Shown: positions 7,180-19,500 of the stretch, piece after piece
How the letters are laid out: each line of letters opens with the position of its first letter
Numbering within the stretch: position 1 is the first letter of the stretch
Source of the DNA: DASRQK01 sp964436635
Lineage (GTDB): Bacteria; Bacteroidota; Bacteroidia; Sphingobacteriales; Sphingobacteriaceae
Reading direction: 5' to 3'
NCBI GenBank assembly: GCA_964436635.1
Contig: CAYTDM010000003.1
Location: 1-64,000 of the forward strand
DNA length: 64,000 nucleotides
Notes under the pieces: model-generated
Told to the model about the DNA's origin: nothing
The model's input: only the letters and a program-made list of their open reading frames with translations
The model's database searches: none
Made by a program: the position numbers and the translations under genes

Positions 7180-8964
7180 TTAAATTTTTGCCGTTTTAGC
7201 TTTTAGCCAATTTTGTTCTTCAACATTTAAATAAGGGTGTAAACGATTATATACCATAGCATGGTATTCATTTAGCCAGTCAATGTGTTTTTTATCCAAG
7301 TACTCAGTGTCAATTAAATCGGTGTCAATATAACATAGCGTTAAGGTCTCGAAATGCATGAATTCTCCAAAATAATTTTGATCATAGGCCTTCGATAATA
7401 CTAAATTTTCAATTCTAATTCCATATTCACCTTCTCGGTAGATGCCAGGTTCTATCGAAGTAATCATGCCTTCTTTGATAGAAACATCTACGGCAGCTGC
7501 ATTAAAAACCTGAGGACCCTCGTGCACATTTAAGAAAAATCCAACCCCATGTCCAGTACCGTGCCCGTAATTTCTTAATGCATCCCAAATCGGTCTTCTG
7601 GTCATGGCATCGATTTGGTAACCCCTTGTATTCGTAGGGAATATAGTAGTAGTTCCCTCGATCATCCCCTTTAAAACTAACGTGTAGTCTTGTTTTTCTT
7701 GCGCAGTTATTTCTCCCAATGATATTACCCGAGTAATGTCTGTGGTTCCACCGCGGTATTGGCCACCTGAATCGATCAGAAGCAGCCCGCGTTTTTCAAG
7801 TGTGCGATTCGATTCAGGGGTAATTTTATAATGAGGCAACGCACCATTTGCTTGAAAGCCAGCGATCGTGTCGAAGCTTTCCCCTACAAATCCATCTTGT
7901 TCTGCTCTGAATGCCCTAATTCTATCGGAAATACTTTGTTCACTCAAGGTGACTGACTGCCTCATCTGCTCTTCAAGCCATTTGAAGAATTTAGTCAAAG
8001 CAACCCCATCCTTAATCATGGTTTCACGGGTTTTCTCCATTTCAACAGGATTCTTTAGCGCTTTTAAATCCGTGCTTGGATTCTGCTTTTCCACTCGTTT
8101 GATCGTAGCAGGAACTTGTGCATAAAGGGCTTCGCAATTTCTTTTTGGGTCTATCCACACCGAACTATTTGAAGGCAGTTCGCTTATTTGTGACCAAATT
8201 TGTTCGTATGGCTTGATCAAAATGCCCTCCCGATTTAAGAAATCAAGATCCGTTTTATTTAGTTTACTCTCATCTATAAAGAGCATTGCATCTTCCAAAC
8301 TAATTAGTAAAAATCCAAGTACCACTGGATTGCAATGCACATCAGTTCCACGTATATTCAAGATCCAAGCTAAATCATCTAATGTTGAAATAACATGATA
8401 ATCGGCCCTGGCTTCTTTCATTTTTTCTCTAATTTTCTCAATTTTTTTTGAGCTGGCTTCTCCTGTTTCTTTTTCAGATAATAAATAGGCAGGTTCAGCA
8501 GGTAAACTTGGACGATCTTCCCAAATTTGGTCTAATAGGTCCAATTTACTATTGATTTCTATACCAAATGATTTTAAAGAAGCGTTTATCACTTGCGCGA
8601 GCATACCCGAAACAAGTTTACCATCATAAGCCAAGGTTTGGCCTACCTGCAATTTTTTGGATAGCCAATCCACAAATTCAGGTGCATGTTGCACTTGAAG
8701 TTTCATTAATTGAATTCCTGAACCCTTTAATTGCTGGTTTGCTTGAACAAAATATCTTGAATCTGTCCACAGACCCGCAAAATCTTGTGTGATTAATAAT
8801 GTGCCAGCAGAACCAGTAAATCCTGATAGCCATGAAATTACTTTGTATTTTTCTGGTAAATATTCACTGATGTGTGGATCAGAAGATGGAATTAAATATG
8901 CGTCGATATTCAACTTCTTCATTTCTGCTCTTAAGGCCTCAACTCTATTCTGATATAGATTCAT
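7180..8964 (-). CDS. Xaa-Pro aminopeptidase, M24B family
   Basis: This cytosolic metallopeptidase (594 aa) removes N-terminal residues preceding proline. It is the long three-domain form: two creatinase-like N-terminal domains, the second starting near RADYHVISTLDD, and a C-terminal pita-bread domain. The five metal ligands are visible in LLLIDSGGQYRGGTTDIT (two Asp), GHGTGHGVGFFLNVHEG (His), ITSIEPGIY (Glu) and GIRIENLVL (Glu). An in-frame ATG at 9021 adds 19 residues with no family similarity, so the ATG at 8964 is preferred. It is divergent from dacB and heads a two-gene unit with the fRMsr gene. Confidence 0.93.
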   Translation of the reverse strand: MNLYQNRVEALRAEMKKLNIDAYLIPSSDPHISEYLPEKYKVISWLSGFTGSAGTLLITQDFAGLWTDSRYFVQANQQLKGSGIQLMKLQVQHAPEFVDWLSKKLQVGQTLAYDGKLVSGMLAQVINASLKSFGIEINSKLDLLDQIWEDRPSLPAEPAYLLSEKETGEASSKKIEKIREKMKEARADYHVISTLDDLAWILNIRGTDVHCNPVVLGFLLISLEDAMLFIDESKLNKTDLDFLNREGILIKPYEQIWSQISELPSNSSVWIDPKRNCEALYAQVPATIKRVEKQNPSTDLKALKNPVEMEKTRETMIKDGVALTKFFKWLEEQMRQSVTLSEQSISDRIRAFRAEQDGFVGESFDTIAGFQANGALPHYKITPESNRTLEKRGLLLIDSGGQYRGGTTDITRVISLGEITAQEKQDYTLVLKGMIEGTTTIFPTNTRGYQIDAMTRRPIWDALRNYGHGTGHGVGFFLNVHEGPQVFNAAAVDVSIKEGMITSIEPGIYREGEYGIRIENLVLSKAYDQNYFGEFMHFETLTLCYIDTDLIDTEYLDKKHIDWLNEYHAMVYNRLHPYLNVEEQNWLKAKTAKI

Positions 8965-9027
8965 TTTATTTGATTTTGAATTTAAAGTAGGCAAGTTACT
9001 AAATTCTGATGTTTTTAGCATGCATAA

Positions 9028-9059
9028 TTTGCCAAATCCGTTTGTATACTGTTACTTTG
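9028..9059 (+). promoter_or_regulatory. Candidate Bacteroidota promoter for dacB
   Basis: TTTG at 9028-9031 is followed after 21 bases by TACTTTG (9053-9059), one base short of the TAnnTTTG consensus of the Bacteroidota primary sigma factor. It lies 25 bases before the dacB ATG. Confidence 0.4.
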
Positions 9060-9084
9060 TGACTCATACATAATTGGGTGATTC

Positions 9085-10545
9085 ATGAGTAAGAGATCTG
9101 TTTTGTCACATATTTTAATATTGCTCTTAGTAATTATAGGAGGTACATTTCAAACAGCGGAAGCTCAACAAGTTTCTCAAAGTGAAAAGTCAAAAATTGA
9201 ACAAGCCTATTCAAAATTTAAATCCTTGCCTCAAATGGAGAATGGATTGGTTTCCTTCACCGTTTACAATGCTAAAACCGGAGAAGTCGTATTCTCAGAT
9301 CAAGGCGCTTTGGGTTTGGCCCCAGCTTCCACTTTAAAAAACATCACCGCTGCTACTGCATTAAGCGTTTTGGGGGCTGATTATCGTTTTAAAACGACCT
9401 TGTTGACTAATGGTTTCGTAGATGAAAATGGCACTTTACAAGGAGATTTAATCATTAAAGGCAGCGGAGATCCAACGTTAGGAAGTGCTCGTTACGAAGA
9501 AACAAAAGAACAAGTCATATTAGAAAAGTGGGCACAAGCACTAAAGGATAAAGGAATAAAAGCGATTCAAGGTCGCATTATTGGAGATGATATGCTTTAT
9601 GCCGGGTATGTGGCACCTGATGGATGGCCTTGGGCAGATATGGGCAATTATTATGGCGCAGGGGTCTCCGCTCTCAATTGGAGGGAAAACGCCTTTGGGG
9701 TGAATTTTAAACCAGGTAATAAAGAAGGGGACGCCACTACTATATCTTCTACGACTGCAGACGTGTCCTATTTAAACATCATCAATGAAGTAACCACTGG
9801 CAAAAGGGGATCTGGTGACCAAGTTTATGCCTATGCGGCGCCCTATTCCAGTAAAATATTTTTCAGAGGGACCCATGGGTTGGATTTAAATAAGACCATT
9901 TCCATGTCGATTCCGGACCCAGCCTATGATTTGGCTTTTCAACTCAGGGAATTTCTAAATAAAGCGGGGATTCAAACCGAAAGCCCGATATCATCCGCCT
10001 ATGAATTACATTTAAATAATAAGGATTATTATTCGAATGTTTCTGAATTAACCGAAATTGATGTACACTTATCTCCAACATTAGATAAAATCGTTTATTG
10101 GTTCAATCGAGTAAGCATTAATTTATACGGAGAGGCGTTACTTAAAGCGCTGGCGCAAAAGGAAGGCATTTCCTTAAATACAGCTAATGCCGCAAAGTGG
10201 ATGAGTGATTATTGGGCGACCAAATTAGGTATCCCAACGGGTCAATTAAAAATCGCTGATGGCAGCGGTTTGTCCCCAAATAATCGAATCACGACGGATG
10301 CGATGGTAAAAATTTTATTATATAATCAAGATCAACCTTGGTTCTCAGCGTATTTAGATAGCTTTCCAGTGATAAATGAGATGAAAATGAAAAGTGGAAC
10401 GATTAACGGTGTATTGGGCTATGCAGGATATCACGAATCGGCCAATGGAAATCAATTTGTATTTTCTATCTTAGTCAGTAATTATCATGGCGGTGCTCAA
10501 GCAATGAGAAGCCAGATATTTAATGTGTTAAACGTTTTGAAGTAA
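9085..10545 (+). CDS. dacB: D-alanyl-D-alanine carboxypeptidase/endopeptidase (PBP4, peptidase S13)
   Basis: The protein (486 aa) starts with a signal peptide (about 1-27, ending AEA). It has the S13 penicillin-binding triad: Ser82 and Lys85 in ASTLK, SxN in RVSINLYGEALL, and KSG in KMKSGTINGVLG. Like other PBP4 enzymes it has a long insert between the first and second motifs. It should cleave terminal D-Ala and D-Ala-mDAP crosslinks in periplasmic murein. It is a single gene, divergent from the Xaa-Pro aminopeptidase gene and 90 bases upstream of maeB. No sequence oddities are seen. Confidence 0.94.
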   Translation: MSKRSVLSHILILLLVIIGGTFQTAEAQQVSQSEKSKIEQAYSKFKSLPQMENGLVSFTVYNAKTGEVVFSDQGALGLAPASTLKNITAATALSVLGADYRFKTTLLTNGFVDENGTLQGDLIIKGSGDPTLGSARYEETKEQVILEKWAQALKDKGIKAIQGRIIGDDMLYAGYVAPDGWPWADMGNYYGAGVSALNWRENAFGVNFKPGNKEGDATTISSTTADVSYLNIINEVTTGKRGSGDQVYAYAAPYSSKIFFRGTHGLDLNKTISMSIPDPAYDLAFQLREFLNKAGIQTESPISSAYELHLNNKDYYSNVSELTEIDVHLSPTLDKIVYWFNRVSINLYGEALLKALAQKEGISLNTANAAKWMSDYWATKLGIPTGQLKIADGSGLSPNNRITTDAMVKILLYNQDQPWFSAYLDSFPVINEMKMKSGTINGVLGYAGYHESANGNQFVFSILVSNYHGGAQAMRSQIFNVLNVLK

Positions 10546-10635
10546 AAATTTTATCTGTTTTAGTATTTGTAATAAATTAAAAGTTGGTTGTCTTTATCCA
10601 TTAATTTTGGTACAACCAGCATATTTGTATAGACT

Positions 10636-12945
10636 ATGAGTAAAACTAATCGTAAGCAAGATGCGCTGGATTACCACGAAAAAGGTCGTCCGGGAAAGAT
10701 TGAAGTTGTTCCAACAAAACCCACCAATTCACAAAGAGATTTATCTCTTGCCTATTCACCAGGAGTCGCTGAACCCTGCTTGAGAATTGCTGAAAATGTA
10801 GATGATGTATATAAATATACTGCGAAAGGTAACTTAGTCGCTGTAATTAGTAATGGTACAGCCGTATTAGGTTTAGGAGATATTGGACCTGAAGCTGGCA
10901 AACCAGTGATGGAAGGGAAGGGCCTTTTGTTTAAAATTTTCGCAGATATTGACGTTTTTGATATTGAATTAGATGTTAAAAATGTCGATGATTTTGTGAA
11001 AGTAGTAAAGAGTTTAGAGCCTACTTTTGGGGGGGTTAATCTGGAAGATATCAAAGCACCTGAATGTTTTGAAATCGAGCGAAGACTGAAAGAGGAAATG
11101 AAAATTCCAGTCATGCATGATGATCAGCATGGAACTGCGATTATTTCCGGTGCAGCTCTTATTAATGCTTGTGAACTGCAAAAGAAAAAGCTCGATAAAG
11201 TAAAAATTGTGGTGAATGGAGCTGGAGCAGCCGCGATTTCTTGTACTCGGATGTACGTTGCGCTTGGCGCCAAAAAAGAAAATATTCTAATGTTTGACCG
11301 AACGGGCTGTATTCGTAAAGATCGTCCGAATTTAGATCCTATTAAGGCGGAATTTGCCACAGATAGAGACATCAATACATTAGAAGAAGGGTTAAAAGGT
11401 GCGGATGTGTTTATTGGATTGTCTAGTGCGGATGTGATGAGTGCGGATATGTTAAAAAGCATGAGTAAAAATCCAATTGTTTTTGCCATGGCTAACCCTG
11501 ATCCAGAGATATCTTATCCATTAGCTGTGAGTACCAGAAAAGATGTGATCATGGCTACAGGTCGTTCGGATTATCCGAATCAAGTGAATAATGTATTGGG
11601 TTTCCCTTATATTTTTAGAGGTGCTTTGGATGTGCGTGCGACTGCTATTAATGAGGAAATGAAAATTGCGGCGGTGCATGCCATCGCCAAATTAACAAAA
11701 GAACCTGTTCCTGAAGTTGTTTATCAAACTTATAATACACAGAGTTTAAAATTTGGACCAGAATATATTATCCCAAAACCGACTGATCCGCGACTAATTA
11801 CAGAAGTAGCTCCAGCGGTTGCAAAAGCTGCCATCGATTCCGGTGTGGCTCGTATTACTATTCAGGATTGGGACAAATATAAAGAAGAATTAAGTGCGCG
11901 TATGGGCAAGGATGAGCGCATTATGCGTAATCTTAGCGAAGTGGCTAAGGCAAATCCTAAGCGCGTGGTTTTTGCGGAAGCGGACCAATATAAAGTTTTG
12001 CGTGCAGCACAGATTGTGAAAGAGGAAGGCATCGCAGAACCTATTTTATTAGGAAATAAGCGTAAAATTCAACAGTTAATCGAAGAGAATTTATTGGATT
12101 TAGCGCAAGTTTCGATCATTGACCCACTTGAGGAGGTGGATAACGAACAATTTCAAAAGTTTGTGAAACATTTGTATACCAAACGTCAACGAAAAGGAGT
12201 TTCTCTACTTGAAGCACGGAAATTGATGATGGATCGTAATTATTTTGCGGCCTCCATGGTTGAATTTGGACTTGCAGACACGATGATTTCTGGTCTTACC
12301 AAGAATTATGCGACCACGATTCGTCCATCTTTACATGTGATTGGTACAAAACCAGGAAGTCGATTGGCTGGTATGTATATGATGTTAACACCCAAAGGAC
12401 CAGTTTTCTTTGGAGACACTACGGTGAATGCAGACCCGTCGGCTGAAGAGTTAGTAGATATTACCATTTTGTTGAATGAGGAAGTGAAGAAATTAGGGGT
12501 TAACCCACGTATTGCATTATTATCGTATTCAAATTTTGGATCCAATGATGGTTATGTGCCAAACAAAGTTAGAAAGGCGATTCAAATCTTGCATGAAAAG
12601 CATCCAGAAGTTTTAGTGGATGGTGAAATGCAAGGGAATTTTGCAATGAATAGTGAATTATTACAGGCAAACTTTCCATTTAGTAAATTGAACGGATCAC
12701 CAGCGAATGTATTAGTTTTTCCTAATTTGGAATCGGGAAATATTGCTTACAAATTGTTGCAAGAAATTGGAAATTCAGAAGCCGTTGGCCCAGTATTATT
12801 AGGGATGAATAAGCCTGTACACGTATTGCAATTAGGTAGTACAGTCAGAGAGATAGTAAACATGACTACCATCGCGGTTGTGGATGCAAATGGTGAAAGT
12901 TTGAAAGTAGAAAATAAAAATAAACAAAAAAGTAAAAAATCCTAA
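10636..12945 (+). CDS. maeB: NADP-dependent malic enzyme fused to phosphotransacetylase-like domain
   Basis: This large malic enzyme (769 aa) converts malate to pyruvate with reduction of NADP. The malic N-domain (SLAYSPGVAEPC, VMHDDQHGTA) is followed by the Rossmann domain (IVVNGAGAAAISC). From about residue 430 it has a phosphotransacetylase-like C-terminal domain (MRNLSEVAKANPKRVVFAEA, ending near residue 757). In MaeB enzymes that domain acts mainly in acetyl-CoA allostery and oligomerisation. The stop is 6 bases before ruvA, so maeB, ruvA and sprA form a tight run. Confidence 0.95.
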   Translation: MSKTNRKQDALDYHEKGRPGKIEVVPTKPTNSQRDLSLAYSPGVAEPCLRIAENVDDVYKYTAKGNLVAVISNGTAVLGLGDIGPEAGKPVMEGKGLLFKIFADIDVFDIELDVKNVDDFVKVVKSLEPTFGGVNLEDIKAPECFEIERRLKEEMKIPVMHDDQHGTAIISGAALINACELQKKKLDKVKIVVNGAGAAAISCTRMYVALGAKKENILMFDRTGCIRKDRPNLDPIKAEFATDRDINTLEEGLKGADVFIGLSSADVMSADMLKSMSKNPIVFAMANPDPEISYPLAVSTRKDVIMATGRSDYPNQVNNVLGFPYIFRGALDVRATAINEEMKIAAVHAIAKLTKEPVPEVVYQTYNTQSLKFGPEYIIPKPTDPRLITEVAPAVAKAAIDSGVARITIQDWDKYKEELSARMGKDERIMRNLSEVAKANPKRVVFAEADQYKVLRAAQIVKEEGIAEPILLGNKRKIQQLIEENLLDLAQVSIIDPLEEVDNEQFQKFVKHLYTKRQRKGVSLLEARKLMMDRNYFAASMVEFGLADTMISGLTKNYATTIRPSLHVIGTKPGSRLAGMYMMLTPKGPVFFGDTTVNADPSAEELVDITILLNEEVKKLGVNPRIALLSYSNFGSNDGYVPNKVRKAIQILHEKHPEVLVDGEMQGNFAMNSELLQANFPFSKLNGSPANVLVFPNLESGNIAYKLLQEIGNSEAVGPVLLGMNKPVHVLQLGSTVREIVNMTTIAVVDANGESLKVENKNKQKSKKS

Positions 12946-12951
12946 GGGCAT

Positions 12952-13542
12952 ATGTACGAATACCTAAAGGGTGATTTTAAAAGCATAACTCCCACCCATG
13001 TCGTCTTAGACGTACATGGTGTGGGATATTTTGTTCATATTTCATTGAATTGTTATGCGCAAATTAAATCATTAAAAGAGGGGAGTTTGTTTATTAGTTT
13101 TCAGGTTCGAGAAGACGCACATACCCTCTATGGATTTTGGAACAAAGAAGAGCGTTGGCTGTTTGAGAATTTAATTTCTGTATCAGGCATAGGACCGAAT
13201 ACGGGTCGAATGATTTTATCATCCTTATCTTCCGAAGAATTACATCACGCTATTATAACGGGGAATGTAGCGTTGTTGAAAGCCATTAAGGGCATTGGCC
13301 CAAAAACTGCACAAAGGATGATCTTGGAATTGCAAGATAAATTGAAGAAATCAGGAGCCGATAAGGGGCTGGATACTTTGATTATAGGAAGTTATAGCGC
13401 TGTTCAAGAAGAGGCTTCTGCGGCATTAATTCAATTAGGTTTTAATAAGGTTGCTGTTGAAAAATGTGTTGGGAATATTTTAAAGGAATCTCCAAACATG
13501 AAAGTTGAATTCGTTGTAAAGGAGGCTTTGAAGAGATTGTAA
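12952..13542 (+). CDS. ruvA: Holliday junction branch migration protein RuvA
   Basis: A normal-length RuvA (196 aa). It has an N-terminal OB fold (MYEYLKGDFKSITPTHVVLD), tandem helix-hairpin-helix motifs (FENLISVSGIGPNTG and LLKAIKGIGPKTAQRMILEL), and a C-terminal RuvB-contact domain (EEASAALIQLGF onward). It binds four-way junctions and recruits the RuvB motor; ruvB and ruvC are not in this window. It starts 6 bases after maeB and is followed by sprA after 35 bases. Confidence 0.96.
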   Translation: MYEYLKGDFKSITPTHVVLDVHGVGYFVHISLNCYAQIKSLKEGSLFISFQVREDAHTLYGFWNKEERWLFENLISVSGIGPNTGRMILSSLSSEELHHAIITGNVALLKAIKGIGPKTAQRMILELQDKLKKSGADKGLDTLIIGSYSAVQEEASAALIQLGFNKVAVEKCVGNILKESPNMKVEFVVKEALKRL

Positions 13543-13577
13543 ACCAACCATAACTAACCATTTTTACGTCTAAATTG

Positions 13578-16500
13578 ATGATGCAAAGAATATTGTGGAA
13601 TTTTCTTCTACTTTTAATATGTTTGATGAACCTGCATTTTGTGTTTGCACAAAATACGGTTAATCGAACTTCTACTTTGCAGGGAACATTGCGCACGGAT
13701 TCATTGCATAACGATACTTTAAAATTAAAATATCCCATTAGCGACTACCCTTTTATTCGATTATCTTCGCTTAATCGACCTGAAATCGGACTTAAAACCC
13801 CATCTAATATTCAAAGAGAGGTGGTGTTTGACGCCAAAACCAATCAATATATCATTACTGAAAAGCTCGGAAAAACTTTTTATAGAGCCCCTCAATACCT
13901 TTCCTTCGAGGAATATCAAGAGTTTGAGAATCGAAGAATATTAAGAGAGAATTGGGAACTATTAATGCGAAAGCCGATTCAAGATTTCAGGAAGGATCGC
14001 ATCATCCCAACCATATATGTGGAAAGTGAAGCGTTTGAAAAAATATTTGGGGGGAATAAAATCGATATAATTCCAAGAGGAACAGCAGATATTACTTTTA
14101 AGGGGCAAAGAAATAAGAACGAAAACCCCATGTTTAACGAGCGTCAACGTGAACAATGGGGATTTGATTTTGATCAGCGAATTCAAATGAATTTGACGGG
14201 TCAAATTGGCGAACGATTTAAAATTACCACAAATTACAATACCCAAGCACAGTTTGATTTTGAGAATCAAGTGCGCATGGATTATATTGGGAAAGATGAT
14301 GACATTATTAAAAGAATTGAAGTAGGAAATGTCAGTCTACCATTAAATACCTCCTTAATCACGGGCACGGAAGCGCTTTTTGGGATAAAATCACATTTGC
14401 AATTCGGTAAATTGCATTTTACAGGCGTATTTTCACAACAAAAATCCCAACAACGCGAAATCCAAATCCGAAATGGCGCCCAAGAAAGCGAATTTTCTTT
14501 AAAAGCCGATGATTATGAATATAATCAACACTTTTTCTTAAGCCAATATTTTCGAAATCAGTATAATCGAGCCATGTCGATGGCTCCACTATTGACTACC
14601 AATATTAATATTACGCAAATAGAAGTATGGGTAAATAATAGGACGAATGCCGTGGATGGGTCTAGAGATGTTTTGGCGTTGTTGGATTTAGGAGAGCAAC
14701 AGCCATATAATACTCAAATGATTAATTCCGGAACATCTGCGCTACCTTCGACCGGTATACCAGGTGAGTTGACACCCCAATTATCCAATGATTTATTACA
14801 GAGGTTACCTCAAAGCGCTCGTTTAACGAATTCAAGTAGTATTCAGGATTTTTTCCAAAGCAGTGGAAGAAACGATAATTATGCTAAAGTCACCTACGCT
14901 CGAAAATTAAAAGAAGGGACGGATTATACAGTGAATAGGCAATTAGGATTTATCTCCTTACGCATGCCCTTGCAGGGGGATCAAATTTTATCCGTAGCCT
15001 ATCGATACACGGCGAATGGGAGGGAGTACCAAGTAGGAGAACTATCTTATGATGTCCCAGTTACTCCGTCTGAGCCCAAAATGCTGTACACAAAATTAAT
15101 CAAAAATGAAGTATTGAAAACGAATTTGCCTACCTGGGATTTAATGATGAAAAACATTTATTCCATTGGGGCATATAACGTTGGACGTACAAATTTTCGT
15201 TTCCAAATTTATAGAATTGAAGATGAGAGTGGGGTAGAAAGGCCCGTTTTGTATGAAGGACAGCAGACTGAAAACAAACTTTGGATACAATTGACTGGGC
15301 TGGATCGTTTAAATGCACAGCAAGCCCGCCAACCCGATGGTTTTTTTGATTTTTTACCCAACCTAACGATTGATCCGGAAGTGGGTAGAATCATGTTCCC
15401 TGTTTTGGAACCTTTTGGAAAAGACCTCGCTGCGCAATTTTCTTCTTCAGAAAACGACCTCATTGAGAAATACACCTTTCAAGCCTTGTACGACACGACA
15501 AAGGCGATCGCACAACAATTATTTCCTCATAAGAACCGATTTATTATGAAAGGGACTTATGAGTCGGAATCCGGTACTGAATTCCATTTAGGTGCGATGA
15601 ATATTCCATATGGTTCAGTTATGGTTTATGCTGGAACAACGCCATTAACGGAAGGTGTGGATTATCAGGTGGATTATTTTATAGGTCGAGTAAGAATCTT
15701 GAACCAAGCTCTGCTCATGTCTGGACAACCTATTCGAATAAAGTTAGAAAACAATAACCTTTTCGGTATGCAGCAAAGGACCTTAATGGGAGGTCGATTC
15801 GATTATTTTGCAAACGAAAAACTGCAAATCGGAAGCACCATCATGAGAATGAGTGAGCGCCCTTTAACTCAAAAGGTAGTGATCGGCGAAGAACCGGTTT
15901 CAAATACGATTTGGGGATTGGATTTGAGTTACAACACTTCTTCCAGATGGCTCACTCGCATGGTTGATAAAATTCCATTTATTGACACGAAAGAGCCCTC
16001 ACAAATTTCCTTTTACTCTGAATTTGCGCAGCTGAATCCAAGCGCCCCAAGCGCCTTAAACTTTGCAGGAAGTAAACACGGGACGACATATATTGATGAT
16101 TTCGAAAATAGTCGATCATACATTGATTTAAAAGGAGCCTATGGCTGGGTTATTTCGGGCACTCCGCAAATGTTTGATGAACATAGTCGAATAAACGACT
16201 TGGCCTATGGTTATAATCGTGCGTTATTATCCATCTATAATATTGATCCGATATTTTATCGTCGATCGTCACTGACTCCGCCAAACATAAACAATCAAGA
16301 ACTTTCAAATCATCGGGTTCGGGAGGTGTTAGAACAAGAGGTGTTTCCTTTCAAGGAACCGCCAACTGGATTACCAATGTACTTGCCTACCTTGGATTTA
16401 GCTTTTTATCCAACCTTGCGTGGCCCTTATAATTATACGACAGAGGGGTTGTCGCCAGATGGTCGACTTACCAATCCTAAGAGTCGTTGGGGAGGCATGT

Positions 16501-19500
16501 TCAAAAAGATCGATGCGCAAGATTTTGAAGCTCAAAATGTCGAGTTTATCGAAATTTGGATGATGGATCCATTCCTAACCAATCCAGGCTCTACAGGTGG
16601 AGAAGTGTATTTTAATTTGGGAAATATTTCAGAAGATATCTTAAAAGATCGCCGTAAATCATTAGAAAATGGTATGTCGCCTACGGGTGATTTATCAGGA
16701 GTCGATGAGACCGTTTGGGGGCGAGTACCTAATAAACAACCAGTGGTTCAAGCATTTGATAACGACCCGGTCAAACGAGCCAGGCAAGACATTGGTTTGG
16801 ATGGTTTAAGCGATGCGGATGAATCGTCATTTTTCACCAATTTTCTTGGACAATTACAAGGTATTCTTAATCCTCTGGCCTATCAGCAACTATTGAATGA
16901 TCCTTCTGGAGATAATTTTAGGTATTTCCGTGGGGCTGATTTAGATGCTTCGCAAGCAGGAATTTTGGAACGATACATGCGTTTTAATGGGTTAGAGGGA
17001 AACGCAAAAACTTCAGAACAATCTCAAAATGAATTAGGATTGGAAACGTCTGCTTCTACCTTGCTTCCAGATGGAGAAGACATCAATCGGGATAATAATA
17101 TGAATGAAACGGAGGAGTATTTTGAATATAAAATACAACTTCGCCCTGAATCCATGGAAATTGGAGCTCAATTCATATCGGATGTGCACGAAGCCGAAGT
17201 GAATTTGCCGAATGGCCGTAAAGAAAAAGTTAAATGGTATCAATTCCGCATTCCATTAACGGAAGGGGAAGCCGTGGGAGGTATACAGGATTTTAAATCG
17301 ATTCGATTTATGAGAATGTATATGACCGGTTTTGAGGATACTACGGTGTTAAGGTTAGCACAACTTCAATTAGTCAGAGGAGAATGGCGCCGTTATAATG
17401 CAGAAGATAATGTGGCCAAAGTCATTACTGATCCTGCGCTTGGCAAAGTCGGTTTAGATCATTCTAAGTTGACCGTTTCTGCTATCAATATTGAGCAAAA
17501 TGGTAATCGAGCACCTATTCCTTACGTGGTTCCACCTGGTATTGAACGCCAATTAGATTGGGGAAACATGAATACCAATATTCAGTTAAATGAGCAATCC
17601 CTATCTATGGAAGTGCTGAATTTGAGGGATGGGTACGGAAGAGCTGCTTTTAGAACAGCCATGAATGATTTTAGGGCCTATGGACGATTGCAATTATTTG
17701 TGCACGCCGAGGCGATTCCACCAGGGATGATTAATAGCACTCCTTTAAATGATGGAGATCTACGTGCTTTTATTCGTTTGGGAACCGACGACCAATATAA
17801 TTACTATCAATACGATATTCCTTTAAAAATTACCCAACCAGGAAGCAGTGATCCGAATGTCATCTGGCCGGAAGAAAACCGCATAGACATAGCGATTGAT
17901 TTGTTCCAGCGTGCAAAGCAAGAACGCTCTAAAGCTCAATTAAACGGTTTTCCTTGGCCCGCGGATGTTCCATTTGTTTATAGAGAGCCAGGAGGAGCAG
18001 GAAGAATTATATTATTGGGACAACCTGATATCACGAAAGTCCGCTTTTACTTATTAGGGGTGTTAAATACGCTGAAAGCTTCGAATTTAGGGAATCAAAG
18101 CGATGATGGCTTAGAAAAGTCAGCTCAAATTTGGTTTAATGAACTTCGATTAACAGATTTTGATCGTAAAGGGGGCTGGGCCGCCACGGCTCGCATGCAA
18201 GCAAAATTGGCGGATTTTGCTGATGTAACAGTGTCTGGTAGAATGAGTACGATTGGATTTGGATCATTAGATCAACGGGTCGGTGAACGAAATCGAAGCG
18301 ATGATTTTTATTTCGACCTGATTTCAAATGCTGAATTGGGTAAGTTTTTTAAATCGTACACGGGTATTCGTATTCCTTTCTATTTTAGTTATACCAATCA
18401 ACGAATGACCCCAGAGTACAATCCGCTGGAACCGGATATGGAACTAAATAGCGCCTTGGCGAATTTGGGTAGAAATCGAAGGGATTCTTTATTACGGGTA
18501 ACACAAGATTATTCAACTCGAAGAAGTTTTAGCTTTACGAATGTGCGCAAAGTTCGGACGGATATAGAAAGGCCTGTGCGTCCTTGGGATATAGAAAACT
18601 GGAGTGCCACCTACGCATTTTCTGAATCCTATCAGCGTGATTATTTAGTAGAGAAAGCTTTGCAACAACACTATAGAGCGGCATTAGATTACACATTTTC
18701 TGCAGTGGGTCAGCGCTATATTGAGCCGTTTAAGAAGATCGTGAAAAGTGACTATTTGGCTCTTTTGAGAGATTTTAACTTTAATTTAATGCCTTCATTG
18801 CTTCATTTTAGAGTAGATGTAAATCGCATTTATCACGAAAATTCCCTTCGAAATAATTCGCCTGATAACTTCCTTCCGGTCATGGGCACCTTGTTCAATA
18901 AGAACTTTAATTTTAACCGCATTTATGGGATTAGTTGGAATTTAACTCGCCAATTAAAGTTAGATATTAATGCTACCAACTATGCCATTGTCGATGAACC
19001 AGAAGGCAGAATTAATGGCTTGAAGCGCGATACGCTTATGCAAAACTTTTGGAGGTTAGGTCGCACAACGGATTATAATCACCAAATCAATGTCACGTAC
19101 TCGCTGCCGTTGGAGAGAATTCCTGGATTCGATTGGATGCAAGTAGATACGCGTTATGGGGCTCAGTTTTCTTGGAAAGCCGCGCCTCGTTTTGCTCAAC
19201 TTGCTCCTGATTTATCCCTTGGGAATAGCATTCAGAATGGGAGAACGATCCAAATAAATCCTCGTTTAGGTTTATCTTCCTTATATCAAAAGTTTGAATT
19301 TATTCGCAGGTATTCGAGTTTGAATCCTACTGGTTTTATGGATTATTTCGTGGGATTGCTGACGAGTATCAAAGATATTAATGGTGCTTATACCCGGGTA
19401 GAAAGCACCTTCCTTCCTGGTTATCTGCCTAAAAGCAATCTCATGGGGTACGATCTTGATTTGGGAGCTCCAGGATGGCAATTTTTGTTTGGGAGTCAAC

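Noticed and set aside
10752..11489. Two minus-strand frames of about 120 codons inside maeB
   Set aside because: They are antisense to conserved malic-enzyme motifs and have the Ser/Ile-rich composition of shadow frames.
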